Below are positions 39,500 to 47,807 of a DNA stretch of 64,000 nucleotides, piece after piece. A program made the translations under genes and the position numbers. The DNA lies in NCBI RefSeq assembly GCF_023715525.1, contig NZ_JAMBOG010000004.1, positions 164,678 through 228,677 of the forward strand, given 5' to 3'. The notes beneath the pieces were generated by a model. That model had not been told where the DNA came from. It was given only the letters and a program-made list of their open reading frames with translations, and did no database searches. Source of the stretch: Kocuria rosea. GTDB taxonomy: Bacteria; Actinomycetota; Actinomycetes; Actinomycetales; Micrococcaceae. Positions within the stretch are counted from its first letter, which is position 1. Every line of letters starts with the position of its first letter.

Positions 39500-40750
39500 A
39501 TGGAGCAGTTGCGCCTGGCAGGTGTGCACGACGACGGTGAGCACCTGGTCGTCGAGGACGAGACGGGCACCCGCCGCCTGCTGAGGATCGACCAGGAGCT
39601 GCGGCTGGCCGTCCAGCGGGCGCGGCGCCTGCCCGCGGCGCGCCAGCGGGGCGGGCAGTTCGGTCCCCGCGAGATCCAGGCGCGCTTCCGCGCCGGCGCC
39701 ACGGTCGACGAGATCGTGGCCGAGAGCGGCTGGGAGGCCGCCCGGGTCCGGCGCTACGAGTGGCCGATCCTCGCCGAGCGCGCCCACGTGGCCGCCGAGG
39801 CGCAGAAGGTCGAGATCGAGGACCCGACCGCCCACCGCGGCTACCACTCCGTCTTCGAGGGCGAGCCCCTGACGCTGGGCCGCGCCGTCGCCCACCGCGC
39901 GGGCGAGCTGGGCGTGGACCCGGCCTCCCTCGAGTGGGACTCCTGGCAGCGCGAGGACCAGCTGTGGACGGTCGTCGCCCGGTTCGTCGTGGTGGACCCG
40001 GCCGCCGCCCCCGGCGAGGAGCCCTCCCCGGCCGAGTGGATCTTCAATCCCGCCAACCAGAGCGTCCGGTCCGCCAACGCGTGGGCGGAGGCGCTGACCG
40101 AGCCGGAGCGCCCGGACACCCCCATCACCGCCGGCGCGGGCGTGGTCCCCGGCGGCCTGGGCCCCGAGCTCACCCAGCTGCGCCGCTCCGCCGTGGAGGC
40201 CGACGACCTCCTCGACGTCCTGCAGGCCCGCCGCGGCCAGCGCCTCGGCGAGGACGTCCAGGGGGACGACGCCCTGGCCGAGCTGCTGGGCCGCGGCATG
40301 GGCCACCTCGAGCACCGGCCCCGCCCGCTCGGCGCCCCCGAGGACACCCCGGTCTTCGACCGCCCCTTCCAGGCCGCGACGCAGTTCCCCGTCCCCGCCG
40401 GGCCCGGGGGGACGGTCCCCGAGCCCGCCGCCGCCCCGGCGGAGGAGCCGGTGGGGGAGCCCGTGGAGGAACCGGCGGCCCCGGAGCGGGCCCCCGAGCC
40501 CGCCGCCCCGGTCGGCGACCGGACCGCGGAGCTGGCCGGGGACCGTGGCGAGGCGCCCGCGGCCGGGGCGGAGCCGGCCGGTGGCGAGGGCCCCGCCTCC
40601 TCCGCGGGGACCGACGACGCCGGCAGCACGGCCGAGCCCGCCTCCGCGGACCGGCCCCGCCCCCGCAACCGGACGGCCAAGGCCCGCCGCTCGAACCGGT
40701 CCTCGGTGCCCAGCTGGGACGAGATCGTCTTCGGCAGCTCCTCGGACTGA
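39500..40750 (+). CDS. sepH: Septation protein SepH (DUF3071)
   Basis: 416 residues. N-terminal DUF3071 domain: MEQLRLAGVHDDGEHLVVED, RLLRIDQELRLAVQRAR, and a helix-turn-helix-like segment FGPREIQARFRAGATVDEIV. SepH is known in Streptomyces and mycobacteria to bind FtsZ and promote Z-ring assembly. The region after about residue 225 is acidic and Pro/Ala-rich, ending in a conserved-looking basic tip, RNRTAKARRSNRSSVPSWDE. Normal for the family. Monocistronic with its own promoter. Confidence 0.92.
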   Translation: MEQLRLAGVHDDGEHLVVEDETGTRRLLRIDQELRLAVQRARRLPAARQRGGQFGPREIQARFRAGATVDEIVAESGWEAARVRRYEWPILAERAHVAAEAQKVEIEDPTAHRGYHSVFEGEPLTLGRAVAHRAGELGVDPASLEWDSWQREDQLWTVVARFVVVDPAAAPGEEPSPAEWIFNPANQSVRSANAWAEALTEPERPDTPITAGAGVVPGGLGPELTQLRRSAVEADDLLDVLQARRGQRLGEDVQGDDALAELLGRGMGHLEHRPRPLGAPEDTPVFDRPFQAATQFPVPAGPGGTVPEPAAAPAEEPVGEPVEEPAAPERAPEPAAPVGDRTAELAGDRGEAPAAGAEPAGGEGPASSAGTDDAGSTAEPASADRPRPRNRTAKARRSNRSSVPSWDEIVFGSSSD

Positions 40751-40792
40751 GCCCGGCCGCCGGCGCGCGGGAACCCGCGGCGCCGCACGGGA

Positions 40793-40798
40793 TAGAGT
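40793..40798 (+). promoter_or_regulatory. -10 box for proline-rich membrane protein
   Basis: TAGAGT 82 nt before the ATG at 40880, in the gap after sepH. Confidence 0.4.
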
Positions 40799-40879
40799 GC
40801 ACGCAGCAGCGCCCGGTCCGCGGGCCGCCCGTCCGGTGCCCGCGGGACCGGACACGATCACGTCAGGGGCTTGTACGGC

Positions 40880-41659
40880 ATGGGCAACACCATCCAGGAC
40901 GATCTCTTCGGGGAGGACGAGTACGACGCCGCCCCGGCACGGGCCGTGCCCGGCGGCCCGGAGGACCCGGATCCGCTGGACGACCCCGGCGCCGGGACCA
41001 CCGCCGGGTCCCCCACCCTGGGCCGGCTCGTCGCGGTCCTGCTCCTGGGCGCCGTCGCCCTCGTGGTGCTGGCCGGCGCGGGCGCCCTGTACCTCGGCGG
41101 CGTGGGCCGGGACCTCTTCGGCGCGGGCCGCGAGGGGCAGTTCACCCCCGCCCCGGCCGTGACGGGCCTCCCGTCGGCCTCGCCCACCGCCTCGCCGACC
41201 AGGACGCGCAGCGCGAGCCCGACGCCGTCGCCCACTCCTTCTCCCGAGGCCGTGCCGGAACCCGCGGCCCCCGTCCTTCCCCCGCCGGCTTCGCAGCCCC
41301 CGGCTCCCGCGGCCCCGGAGCCGGTGGTGCCCGAGCCCGTGGTGCCCGAGCCCGTGGTGCCCGAGCCGGTGGTCCCGGCCCCTGTCGCCCCGGTGCCGGT
41401 GGTCCCCGCTCCGGCCCCTCCGGTTCCCGCCGCCCCGGCGCCGTCCGCACCAGCACCGTCCGCACCGGCCCGGACGCAGTCCCCCGCCCCCGGGACCGCG
41501 CCCCCGGCCACCGAGGGCACGGGGGGCGGCTCCACCCCCGAGCAGACGCGGAGCGGGGAGGCCGCGGCGGAGGACGACGGCGTCACGGGCGAGGCCGGTC
41601 CGGGCGGGACCGGCGAACCCGACGCCGGCGCGGAGCCCGCGTCCTCCGCCACCCCCTGA
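40880..41659 (+). CDS. Single-pass membrane protein with Pro-rich repeat region
   Basis: 259 residues from ATG 40880 (a TTG at 40871 is possible). Acidic N-terminus of about 45 residues, one membrane segment (about 48-72, LVAVLLLGAVALVVLAGAGA), then a long Pro/Ala/Ser/Thr region with four exact EPVVP units encoded by 15-bp tandem repeats, and an acidic end. Type II topology with an extracytoplasmic Pro-rich stalk is likely. No catalytic motif. The gene follows sepH and may concern the cell envelope, but that is only position. Confidence 0.7.
   Translation: MGNTIQDDLFGEDEYDAAPARAVPGGPEDPDPLDDPGAGTTAGSPTLGRLVAVLLLGAVALVVLAGAGALYLGGVGRDLFGAGREGQFTPAPAVTGLPSASPTASPTRTRSASPTPSPTPSPEAVPEPAAPVLPPPASQPPAPAAPEPVVPEPVVPEPVVPEPVVPAPVAPVPVVPAPAPPVPAAPAPSAPAPSAPARTQSPAPGTAPPATEGTGGGSTPEQTRSGEAAAEDDGVTGEAGPGGTGEPDAGAEPASSATP
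41318..41377 (+). repeat. Four 15-bp tandem repeats encoding EPVVP
   Basis: Units GAGCCGGTGGTGCCC, GAGCCCGTGGTGCCC (twice) and GAGCCGGTGGTCCCG, in frame at 41318, 41333, 41348 and 41363. The copy number could vary by slippage without shifting frame. Confidence 0.85.
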
Positions 41660-41698
41660 GCGCGCTCCGGGGCTCCGCTCACGGCTCCGCGGCCCGGG

Positions 41699-42874
41699 TC
41701 AGGCGAGCCGCAGCAGCGGCACCTCGCGCTCCGCGCGGGTGAGGGAGCCGTGCTGGCCCACCATCGCCATGGCGCTCGGCCGGACGCGCCCGAGGTCGAA
41801 CAGGGCCAGCGGGTCCTTCGCCGCGACGAGCAGGTCCCCGATGCGCCCGCGCACCGTCTCGCGCACCTGCTCGGGCGCTCCGAAGTAGCCGGCGGCCAGC
41901 GCGGCCTCCCGGGAGAGGAGCCACACGCGGGACCCGAAGCGCTCGCGCCAGGCGCCCACCAGGTGCCGGACGTCCTCGGCGGTCGCCTCCGGTTCGAGGT
42001 GCAGCTGGACCATCCGCGGCTCCCCGGCGGTGTGGCGCACGCCGTCGAGCAGCCCGGGCAGCTGCGCGTAGTCCACCCGTGCCTCCGGGGCCACGTCCAC
42101 CATGCCGTGGTCGCCGGTGACCAGCACGGTCGTGCCCGAGGGGACCCGGGCCACCAGGCGGCGCAGGGACGCGTCGAGCTCCTCGAGCTGGGCCGTCCAC
42201 TCCCAGGACTCCCAGCCCCGGGCGTGGCCCGTGCGGTCCAGCTCGTCCCAGTAGAAGTACATGAGCGTGTCCCGCCCGGCCGCCAGCTCGTCGAGGGCCG
42301 CGGTCACGCGCGCCGCGGGCCCGTCCGCGGGCACGAACCGGCCCCCGCGCAGGGCCGCCCCGGTGAGGCCGGAGCCGGCGAACCGGTGCCGGCTGACCGT
42401 GACCACGTCCACGTGCTCGGCCGCCCGCTCGAACACCGTGGGCAGCGGCTGCCAGGTCCGGGCGTCCACCCCGGGGTCCCACCCGCCGAGCTGGTTGACC
42501 ACCAGGTCGCGCTCCGGGTCCAGGACGTCGTAGCCGACGAGCCCGTGCGCGCCCGGTGGCGTGCCCGTGCCGAGGGAGGCGAGCGAGGCGGCCGTCGTCG
42601 TGGGGAAGGCGGCGTCCAGGGTCGCCAGGCTCCGCGCGCCGGCGAGCGTGGGCGCGTGCCCGGCGCGGGCGCGCAGCTGGGCGCGGCCCAGCCCGTCCAC
42701 CAGGACGACGACGACCCGGCGCGCCGGGCCCAGCCCCAGCACGTCGTCGTAGCCGGGCACCCCGAGGGACGCCGCGGCGGAGGTCAGCACCTCGGCGACG
42801 GAGCGCCGCCCGTAGCGCGGCGGCGCCGGCAGGTCGGTGGGCAGTCCGGGAAGGGCCTCCTGGACCGCCGTCAT
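41699..42874 (-). CDS. Alkaline-phosphatase-superfamily nucleotide pyrophosphatase/phosphodiesterase
   Basis: 391 residues from ATG 42874, overlapping the DUF5998 stop (ATGA). Metal and nucleophile motifs of the superfamily: VVVLVDGLGRAQL (Asp), DAAFPTTTAASLASLGTG (Thr nucleophile), FYWDELDRTGHARG (Asp/His), and TGDHGMVDV (Asp-His). No signal peptide is seen, so probably cytoplasmic. Resembles actinobacterial type I phosphodiesterase/nucleotide pyrophosphatase proteins; substrate not assignable. Last gene of the 47677-41699 operon. Confidence 0.88.
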   Translation of the reverse strand: MTAVQEALPGLPTDLPAPPRYGRRSVAEVLTSAAASLGVPGYDDVLGLGPARRVVVVLVDGLGRAQLRARAGHAPTLAGARSLATLDAAFPTTTAASLASLGTGTPPGAHGLVGYDVLDPERDLVVNQLGGWDPGVDARTWQPLPTVFERAAEHVDVVTVSRHRFAGSGLTGAALRGGRFVPADGPAARVTAALDELAAGRDTLMYFYWDELDRTGHARGWESWEWTAQLEELDASLRRLVARVPSGTTVLVTGDHGMVDVAPEARVDYAQLPGLLDGVRHTAGEPRMVQLHLEPEATAEDVRHLVGAWRERFGSRVWLLSREAALAAGYFGAPEQVRETVRGRIGDLLVAAKDPLALFDLGRVRPSAMAMVGQHGSLTRAEREVPLLRLA

Positions 42875-43581
42875 CGGGCGGCGCCGCCGTCGCGGCCGGT
42901 GAACCGGTCGGTGAACCGGGTCCGCGGCGTCGCGGCGGCCGCCCGCCGGGGAGCAGGGGTGCGCCCGTGCGCGGGCTGGGCGATCTGGGCGCCGTTGGTC
43001 AGCGGCGCGAGGTTGGCCCGGCGCAGGGTCCGCGCGAACTCCCGCGCCCCCTCGACCGCGGCGGGCCCGTCCGCCTCGGCGCTGATCCGCAGCACGATGT
43101 CCTCCCGGGCCGCCGTGCCGGTGTAGCCGTGGTCGGCCTGGCACTGGGGGTCGTCGCACATCGCGGGGGCGAGGTCCACGTGCAGGGTGCCCGTCCACGC
43201 GATGGCGAGGGTCACCTCGGAGATCGGGCTGTCCGGGCGGTAGTTCGCCGGCTCGTAGTAGGAGTAGCTGAGCGTCACGGAGCGGATCTGCGAGATCCCG
43301 ACCGTCTCCGTGGACACGCGGGCGACGACGTCGCGGCCGCTCTCGTCGAACTCCTCGTCGTCCACGTGCGTGACGTGCAGGACGTCCTCGGCGAGCACGA
43401 GCACGGTGATGTGGCGGTGCACCTCGGTGCGGTCGATGTGGGTCTCGAGCTGCACGAGGTGCGAGACCGGGGACCGGCCGTCCAGCGAGTCCTGGACCAC
43501 GTCGATCACCAGCTGGGGGTAGAACCCGGCCTTGTTGATGTCCTCGACCAGCCGCTGGCCGCGCTCACCTGAATACGTCAT
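42871..43581 (-). CDS. DUF5998 family protein
   Basis: 236 residues from ATG 43581 (MTYSGERGQRL); ATG 43590 is an alternative. Core: INKAGFYPQLVIDVVQDSLD, VSHLVQLETHIDRTEVHRHI, VLHVTHVDDEEFDE, VSTETVGISQIRSVTLSYSY and CDDPQCQADHGYTG with two Cys. Soluble, no signal. The C-terminus (ARTPAPRRAAAATPRTRF) is a basic tail. Conserved next to the phosphodiesterase gene in Micrococcales as I recall; no function known. Confidence 0.82.
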   Translation of the reverse strand: MTYSGERGQRLVEDINKAGFYPQLVIDVVQDSLDGRSPVSHLVQLETHIDRTEVHRHITVLVLAEDVLHVTHVDDEEFDESGRDVVARVSTETVGISQIRSVTLSYSYYEPANYRPDSPISEVTLAIAWTGTLHVDLAPAMCDDPQCQADHGYTGTAAREDIVLRISAEADGPAAVEGAREFARTLRRANLAPLTNGAQIAQPAHGRTPAPRRAAAATPRTRFTDRFTGRDGGAAR

Positions 43582-43627
43582 GGGGGCCATTTTCCCCCAC
43601 GGCGGCGTCCGCGCCCAACACGGCCGG

Positions 43628-44965
43628 TCAGGACGCCCGGTAGGAGCAGTTCTCCCGCCCGCCGCCGGCGTCCTCGCAGACCCACTCCATCCGCACGGGC
43701 CCGTCCTGCACCGGGGCGGAGGGCGTGGGGGTGGCGGGAGCCGGAGCCGTCGTGCTGGGCTCCGCGCCCGGCTCGGCGGAGCCCGGGGGCTCGAGCAGCA
43801 GGTAGGCGGCGAGGACCGCCGTGATGCCGAGCAGGACCAGCAGGAGGGCGGCCGCCGCGCCGCGGCGCCGGCGGGTGGGCGCGGGGGCCGCGGCACCGGC
43901 GGGGGGCCGGACGGCGGGCACGGTCAGCGTGGCGGTCGGCACCGCGGCGGCGGTCGTGGGGGTGCGGTCCTCGTCCCCGGCCCGCTGCGCTCCCCCGGTC
44001 CCCCGGTCCGCGGGCGGCACCGGCGCTGCGGCGGGCGCCGGGGCGTGCGAGGCCTCGGCGACCGGGGCCTCCGTGGCGGGCGGTGCGGTCCCGGCGCCCG
44101 CCCGGCTCGCCCAGGGCTCGGGCAGGGGGTCGAGGACGTCGAAGATCTCGAAGGGCTCCCCGTCGCGGGTGAGGGCCGGGTCGAAGCGGCGGCAGGCCGC
44201 GCTCGCGCTGAGGTCCTGGAGCACCGTCACGGCGGCCCGGCGCCGCTGGACGGGGTCGGGGGTCAGCAGCGCGGCCAGCTGCTCCGCGAGGTCCCCCGGC
44301 TGCCCGACGATCGCGCGGGCGTCGTCGGGACCGAGCCCCTCCCACGGCTCGAGGGACGGGTCGAGCATCCGCAGCGCGGTGACCCCGGCGGCGTAGACGT
44401 CCTGGGCGGGGTCGGGGTCCGTCAGCCCGTACGCCTCCGGGGGCAGGTAGCCGGGCGTGCCCACCACGGTGCCCGTGCGGGTCAGCCGCGCGTCCTCGAC
44501 CCGCACGGCGATGCCGAAGTCGGAGAGGAAAACGTGGGGACGCCCCGTCCCGGTGCTGTCGAGCATGAGGTTGGCCGGCTTCACGTCGCGGTGCACCCAG
44601 CCCTGGGCGTGCACGAAGTGGAGGGCCTGGAGCAGCTGGGCCAGGACCTCCTGCGTCAGGTCGGAGGACGCGGCTCCGTTGTCCCGCAGCGCCGACTCCA
44701 GGGTGCCCCCGTGGACCAGGGGCATGGCGATGACCACGTGCACGTCCTCCGCGGCCCACCCGTAGGGGGCGAGCACGTGCGGGTGGTCGAGCTTCACCGA
44801 CTGCTCGCGGGCGAAGCGCAGCAGGTCCGCGGAGTCCCGCTGGCGCAGCACCTTGGCGGCGCACAGCTGCTGGAGCCGGCCGTCCCAGGCGCGCCAGACG
44901 GCCCCGCTGCCGCCGCGGGCGATGGGGTCGATGAGCGTGTAGCGCCCGGCGATGGTGTCGGCCAC
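43628..44965 (-). CDS. Ser/Thr protein kinase, membrane-anchored
   Basis: 445 residues from GTG 44965. Complete Hanks kinase: glycine loop ARGGSGAVW, Lys38, catalytic HRDVKPANLML (Asp127), DFG at 149-151, and GTPGYLPPEAYG. After about residue 275 comes an Ala/Pro/Thr linker, one membrane segment (about 378-398, RRGAAAALLLVLLGITAVLA), and a short external tail with two Cys. No PASTA repeats, so not a PknB orthologue. The start lies 15 nt after the Pat-like stop, so the two are co-transcribed. Confidence 0.88.
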   Translation of the reverse strand: MADTIAGRYTLIDPIARGGSGAVWRAWDGRLQQLCAAKVLRQRDSADLLRFAREQSVKLDHPHVLAPYGWAAEDVHVVIAMPLVHGGTLESALRDNGAASSDLTQEVLAQLLQALHFVHAQGWVHRDVKPANLMLDSTGTGRPHVFLSDFGIAVRVEDARLTRTGTVVGTPGYLPPEAYGLTDPDPAQDVYAAGVTALRMLDPSLEPWEGLGPDDARAIVGQPGDLAEQLAALLTPDPVQRRRAAVTVLQDLSASAACRRFDPALTRDGEPFEIFDVLDPLPEPWASRAGAGTAPPATEAPVAEASHAPAPAAAPVPPADRGTGGAQRAGDEDRTPTTAAAVPTATLTVPAVRPPAGAAAPAPTRRRRGAAAALLLVLLGITAVLAAYLLLEPPGSAEPGAEPSTTAPAPATPTPSAPVQDGPVRMEWVCEDAGGGRENCSYRAS

Positions 44966-44980
44966 GGGATCCGGCGCCGC

Positions 44981-47677
44981 CTAGCCGCGCATGGCCCGGC
45001 GAGCGCTGTCCGTCCGCTGCTGGGGGTTGCCGAGCCCGACGGAGGCGCCGAGGACGGTCAGGGAGTCGGTGGACACGAGCACCGGGTTCAGCTGCACGCG
45101 GGCGATCTCGGGGTGCCGGTCCTTGAGCAGGGCCAGCCGGCCCACGAGGTCCTCGAGCCGGTCCACGTCCGCGGCCGGCACGCTCTGGTAGCCGAAGAGC
45201 TTGCGCGAGGCCTTGGGCTCGCGGACCATCCGCCGCACGTCCAGGTCGGTCAGCGGCGGGACCCGGTGGGCCCAGTCCTCGAGCAGGTTGACGGCGTCCC
45301 CGGCCATCCCAAAGGAGAGCACGGGGCCGATGAGGGGGTCCTCGATGGCCCGCACCACCACGGCCTGGCCGGTCGGGGCCATGGCCTGGACCTCGAGGTC
45401 GAAGGAGCCGAAGGCGGCGAGGGTGCGGTGCATGGTGTCGATCGCCGCGCGCAGCTGCGCGCCGTCCTGGATGTTCAGCTGCACCCCGCCCAGGTCCAGG
45501 CGGTGGCGGAGGTTGGGGTCGGTGGTCTTGAGCGCCACGGGGTAGCCGATGCGCTCGGCGGCGGCCAGGGCGTCCTCGGGAGCCGTGAAGCGGGCGCTGG
45601 GCAGGACCTCGATCCCGTAGGTGCCGAGCAGCGTCCGGACCTGCTCGGTGTCCAGCTCGAGCAGCCCGTCGCCGGGGACGCGGGGGGCGAGGGTCTCGAC
45701 GAACGTCTCGGCGGCCTCCCGGTCCACGCCCTCCGGCTCGCGCAGCACGCCCTGGTCCTGGGCGCGCCAGCGGGTGTAGTCGACGACCTTCGCCAGCGCG
45801 CGCAGCGCCGCGCCCGGGGAGTCGAAGCAGGGGACCTCCAGGCCGTCTCCGCCGTGGTGGACGGCGGAGACGGCGCCCGGCTCGGTGCAACCCGTGAAGA
45901 CGACGACCACGGCCTTGCCGTACTCGCGGCCCACCTGCCCCACGGCCTCGGCGACCTCCTGGCGGGTGGTGTGCGGGATCGGCATGAGGGTGACCACGGC
46001 CGCGTCCACGGCCTCCGCGCCGAGGGTCCGCCCCACGGCCGCCCGGAGGGCGTCGAGCGCCTCGGCGCCGCCGGCGCCGGTGGGCACCCCCGCCTGCGTC
46101 ACGGCGACCTCGAGGCCCAGCTGCATGCACCGGTCCTCCATGAGCTGGCCGAGGGCCAGGGCGTTGGCGACGAGGCCGGTGCGCGGGCCGGCGGGCAGGG
46201 GCTGGCTGACGAGGATGCCGGCGACGTCCATGAGCTGCTCGCTGGTGTCCGCGCGGATCACCCCGGCCTGGCGGAACATCGCGTCCAGCGCCCCCGGGGG
46301 CGCCTGGGTGGTGCGCCCGGTGTGCCCGGGGGGCAGCCGCAGCCCGGTGACCTCGCTCTTGGCCACGATGACGGGCTTGTTCAGGGACAGCCGGCGGGCG
46401 ATGCGGGAGAACTTGCGCGGGTTGCCCACGGACTGCAGGTAGAGCCCGCAGGCGCGGGTGGCGGTGTCGTCCTCCCAGTACTGCATCATGTCGTTGCCCG
46501 ACACGTCGGCCCGGTTGCCCGCGGAGAGGTAGGTGGACACGCCGACGGCGTGGCGCACCGCGGCCGCGTGGATCATCATCCCGATCGCCCCGGACTGGCT
46601 GAACAGCCCCAGGGACCCGTTCCGGGGCAGCGGGTGGAGGATCGAGGCGTTGAACCGGGCGTCGGGGGCGGTGTTGAACAGGCCGAGGCTCGCCGGTCCG
46701 ACCAGCCGCATGCCGTGGGCGCGGGCGCGGCGCACGAGCTCGGTCTGGCGGGCCTGGCCCTCGGCCCCCGCCTCGGCGTAGCCCCCGGTGACCACGACCA
46801 CCGCGTGGACCCCCGCCGCGCCGCACTCCTCCACGACACCGGCGACCTGGTCCACCGGGACGGCCACGACGGCGAGGTCCACGCGCCCGGGGACGTCGCG
46901 GATCGAGGTGGCGTGGACCATGCCGTCGCGCTCGAACGGGGTGGGGCTCACCCCGTGCAGCCGCCCGGCGAAGCCGGAGGCGATCAGGTGCTCCACCACG
47001 GCGTGCCCGGCGTGGCCGGGATCGCGGGAGGCCCCGATCACCGCCACGGACGAGGGTGCGACGACGTCGGCGATCGAGCGGGCCTCGGCGCGGTGCTCGC
47101 GGGCGGCCATGACGGCCAGCGACCTCTCGGTCGGGTCGATGTCGAAGTTCACCACGACCACCCCGTCGTCGAAGCGGCGGGTGAGCTCGTAGCCGGCCTC
47201 GGCGAAGACGTGGAGCATCTTGCGGTTCTCGGGCAGCACCTCGGCGGAGAAGCGGTCGATGCCGTTCTCCCGGGCGGCCGCCGCCAGGTGCTCGAGCAGG
47301 ATCGAGCCGATCCCGCGGCCCTGGTGGGCGTCGGAGATCATGAACGCGACCTCGGCCTCGTTCGGGGTGCCGGTGCGGTCGTAGCGGCCCACGCCGATGA
47401 TCTGGTCCCCGAGCAGGAGCACGAAGCACACCCGGTTCTTGTGGTCGACCACGGTGAAGCGGTCGAGCTCCCGGGCGCTCAGGGACGGCTTGTACGAGAA
47501 GAACCGCAGGTAGATGGTGCTCTCGGACTGCGACTGGTGGAAGTTCTGCAGCGCGTCCCGGTCGTGCGGGGAGATCGGGCGCAGGTGCGCGGTCGCGCCG
47601 TCGCGCAGGATCACGTCGGCCTCCCAGTACTCGGGGTACCGGCTGGGCGTCTCCGTGTCCGTGGGCTCTGGAACCAT
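44981..47677 (-). CDS. GNAT acetyltransferase fused to NDP-forming acyl-CoA synthetase (Pat-like)
   Basis: 898 residues from ATG 47677. N-terminal GNAT domain (about 15-190, with [20 protein letters not shown], the acetyl-CoA loop) precedes a CoA-binding domain (about 205-330, [14 protein letters not shown]), a succinyl-CoA-ligase-like part ([17 protein letters not shown]), and an ATP-grasp domain near the C-terminus ([20 protein letters not shown]). Related fusions (Pat/Pka) acetylate lysines of acyl-CoA synthetases, using the synthetase-like part as a sensor. Substrate here is inferred. In E. coli the GNAT part is C-terminal; here it is N-terminal. Confidence 0.88.
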   Translation of the reverse strand: MVPEPTDTETPSRYPEYWEADVILRDGATAHLRPISPHDRDALQNFHQSQSESTIYLRFFSYKPSLSARELDRFTVVDHKNRVCFVLLLGDQIIGVGRYDRTGTPNEAEVAFMISDAHQGRGIGSILLEHLAAAARENGIDRFSAEVLPENRKMLHVFAEAGYELTRRFDDGVVVVNFDIDPTERSLAVMAAREHRAEARSIADVVAPSSVAVIGASRDPGHAGHAVVEHLIASGFAGRLHGVSPTPFERDGMVHATSIRDVPGRVDLAVVAVPVDQVAGVVEECGAAGVHAVVVVTGGYAEAGAEGQARQTELVRRARAHGMRLVGPASLGLFNTAPDARFNASILHPLPRNGSLGLFSQSGAIGMMIHAAAVRHAVGVSTYLSAGNRADVSGNDMMQYWEDDTATRACGLYLQSVGNPRKFSRIARRLSLNKPVIVAKSEVTGLRLPPGHTGRTTQAPPGALDAMFRQAGVIRADTSEQLMDVAGILVSQPLPAGPRTGLVANALALGQLMEDRCMQLGLEVAVTQAGVPTGAGGAEALDALRAAVGRTLGAEAVDAAVVTLMPIPHTTRQEVAEAVGQVGREYGKAVVVVFTGCTEPGAVSAVHHGGDGLEVPCFDSPGAALRALAKVVDYTRWRAQDQGVLREPEGVDREAAETFVETLAPRVPGDGLLELDTEQVRTLLGTYGIEVLPSARFTAPEDALAAAERIGYPVALKTTDPNLRHRLDLGGVQLNIQDGAQLRAAIDTMHRTLAAFGSFDLEVQAMAPTGQAVVVRAIEDPLIGPVLSFGMAGDAVNLLEDWAHRVPPLTDLDVRRMVREPKASRKLFGYQSVPAADVDRLEDLVGRLALLKDRHPEIARVQLNPVLVSTDSLTVLGASVGLGNPQQRTDSARRAMRG

Positions 47678-47684
47678 AGACTTC

Positions 47685-47712
47685 AGGCTAGTAGACAAAC
47701 CCGCACCGTCAA
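47685..47712 (-). promoter_or_regulatory. Promoter for Pat-like/kinase operon, leaderless type
   Basis: TTGACG (plus coordinates 47707-47712) and TAGCCT (47685-47690) with 16-nt spacing, then 7 nt to the ATG at 47677. It is the best-formed promoter in the window and has no Shine-Dalgarno sequence after it. Confidence 0.65.
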
Positions 47713-47807
47713 CGGTGCGTCCCGGTGCGTCCCCCGGCGAGCTCCAGCACCGTGCTCGCCCGGGCACGCCCCGGGGCCGACCCCCGACCGAAGGACCCCC
47801 TGCTTTG

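Noticed and set aside
41318..41377. CRISPR-like short repeats
   Set aside because: Four contiguous 15-bp coding repeats without spacers; they encode EPVVP in frame. No CRISPR array or cas gene was seen in the window.
43578..47429. Minus-strand open frame of 1283 codons
   Set aside because: Out-of-frame shadow of the Pat-like and kinase genes, Arg/Pro/Gly-rich, with no motifs.
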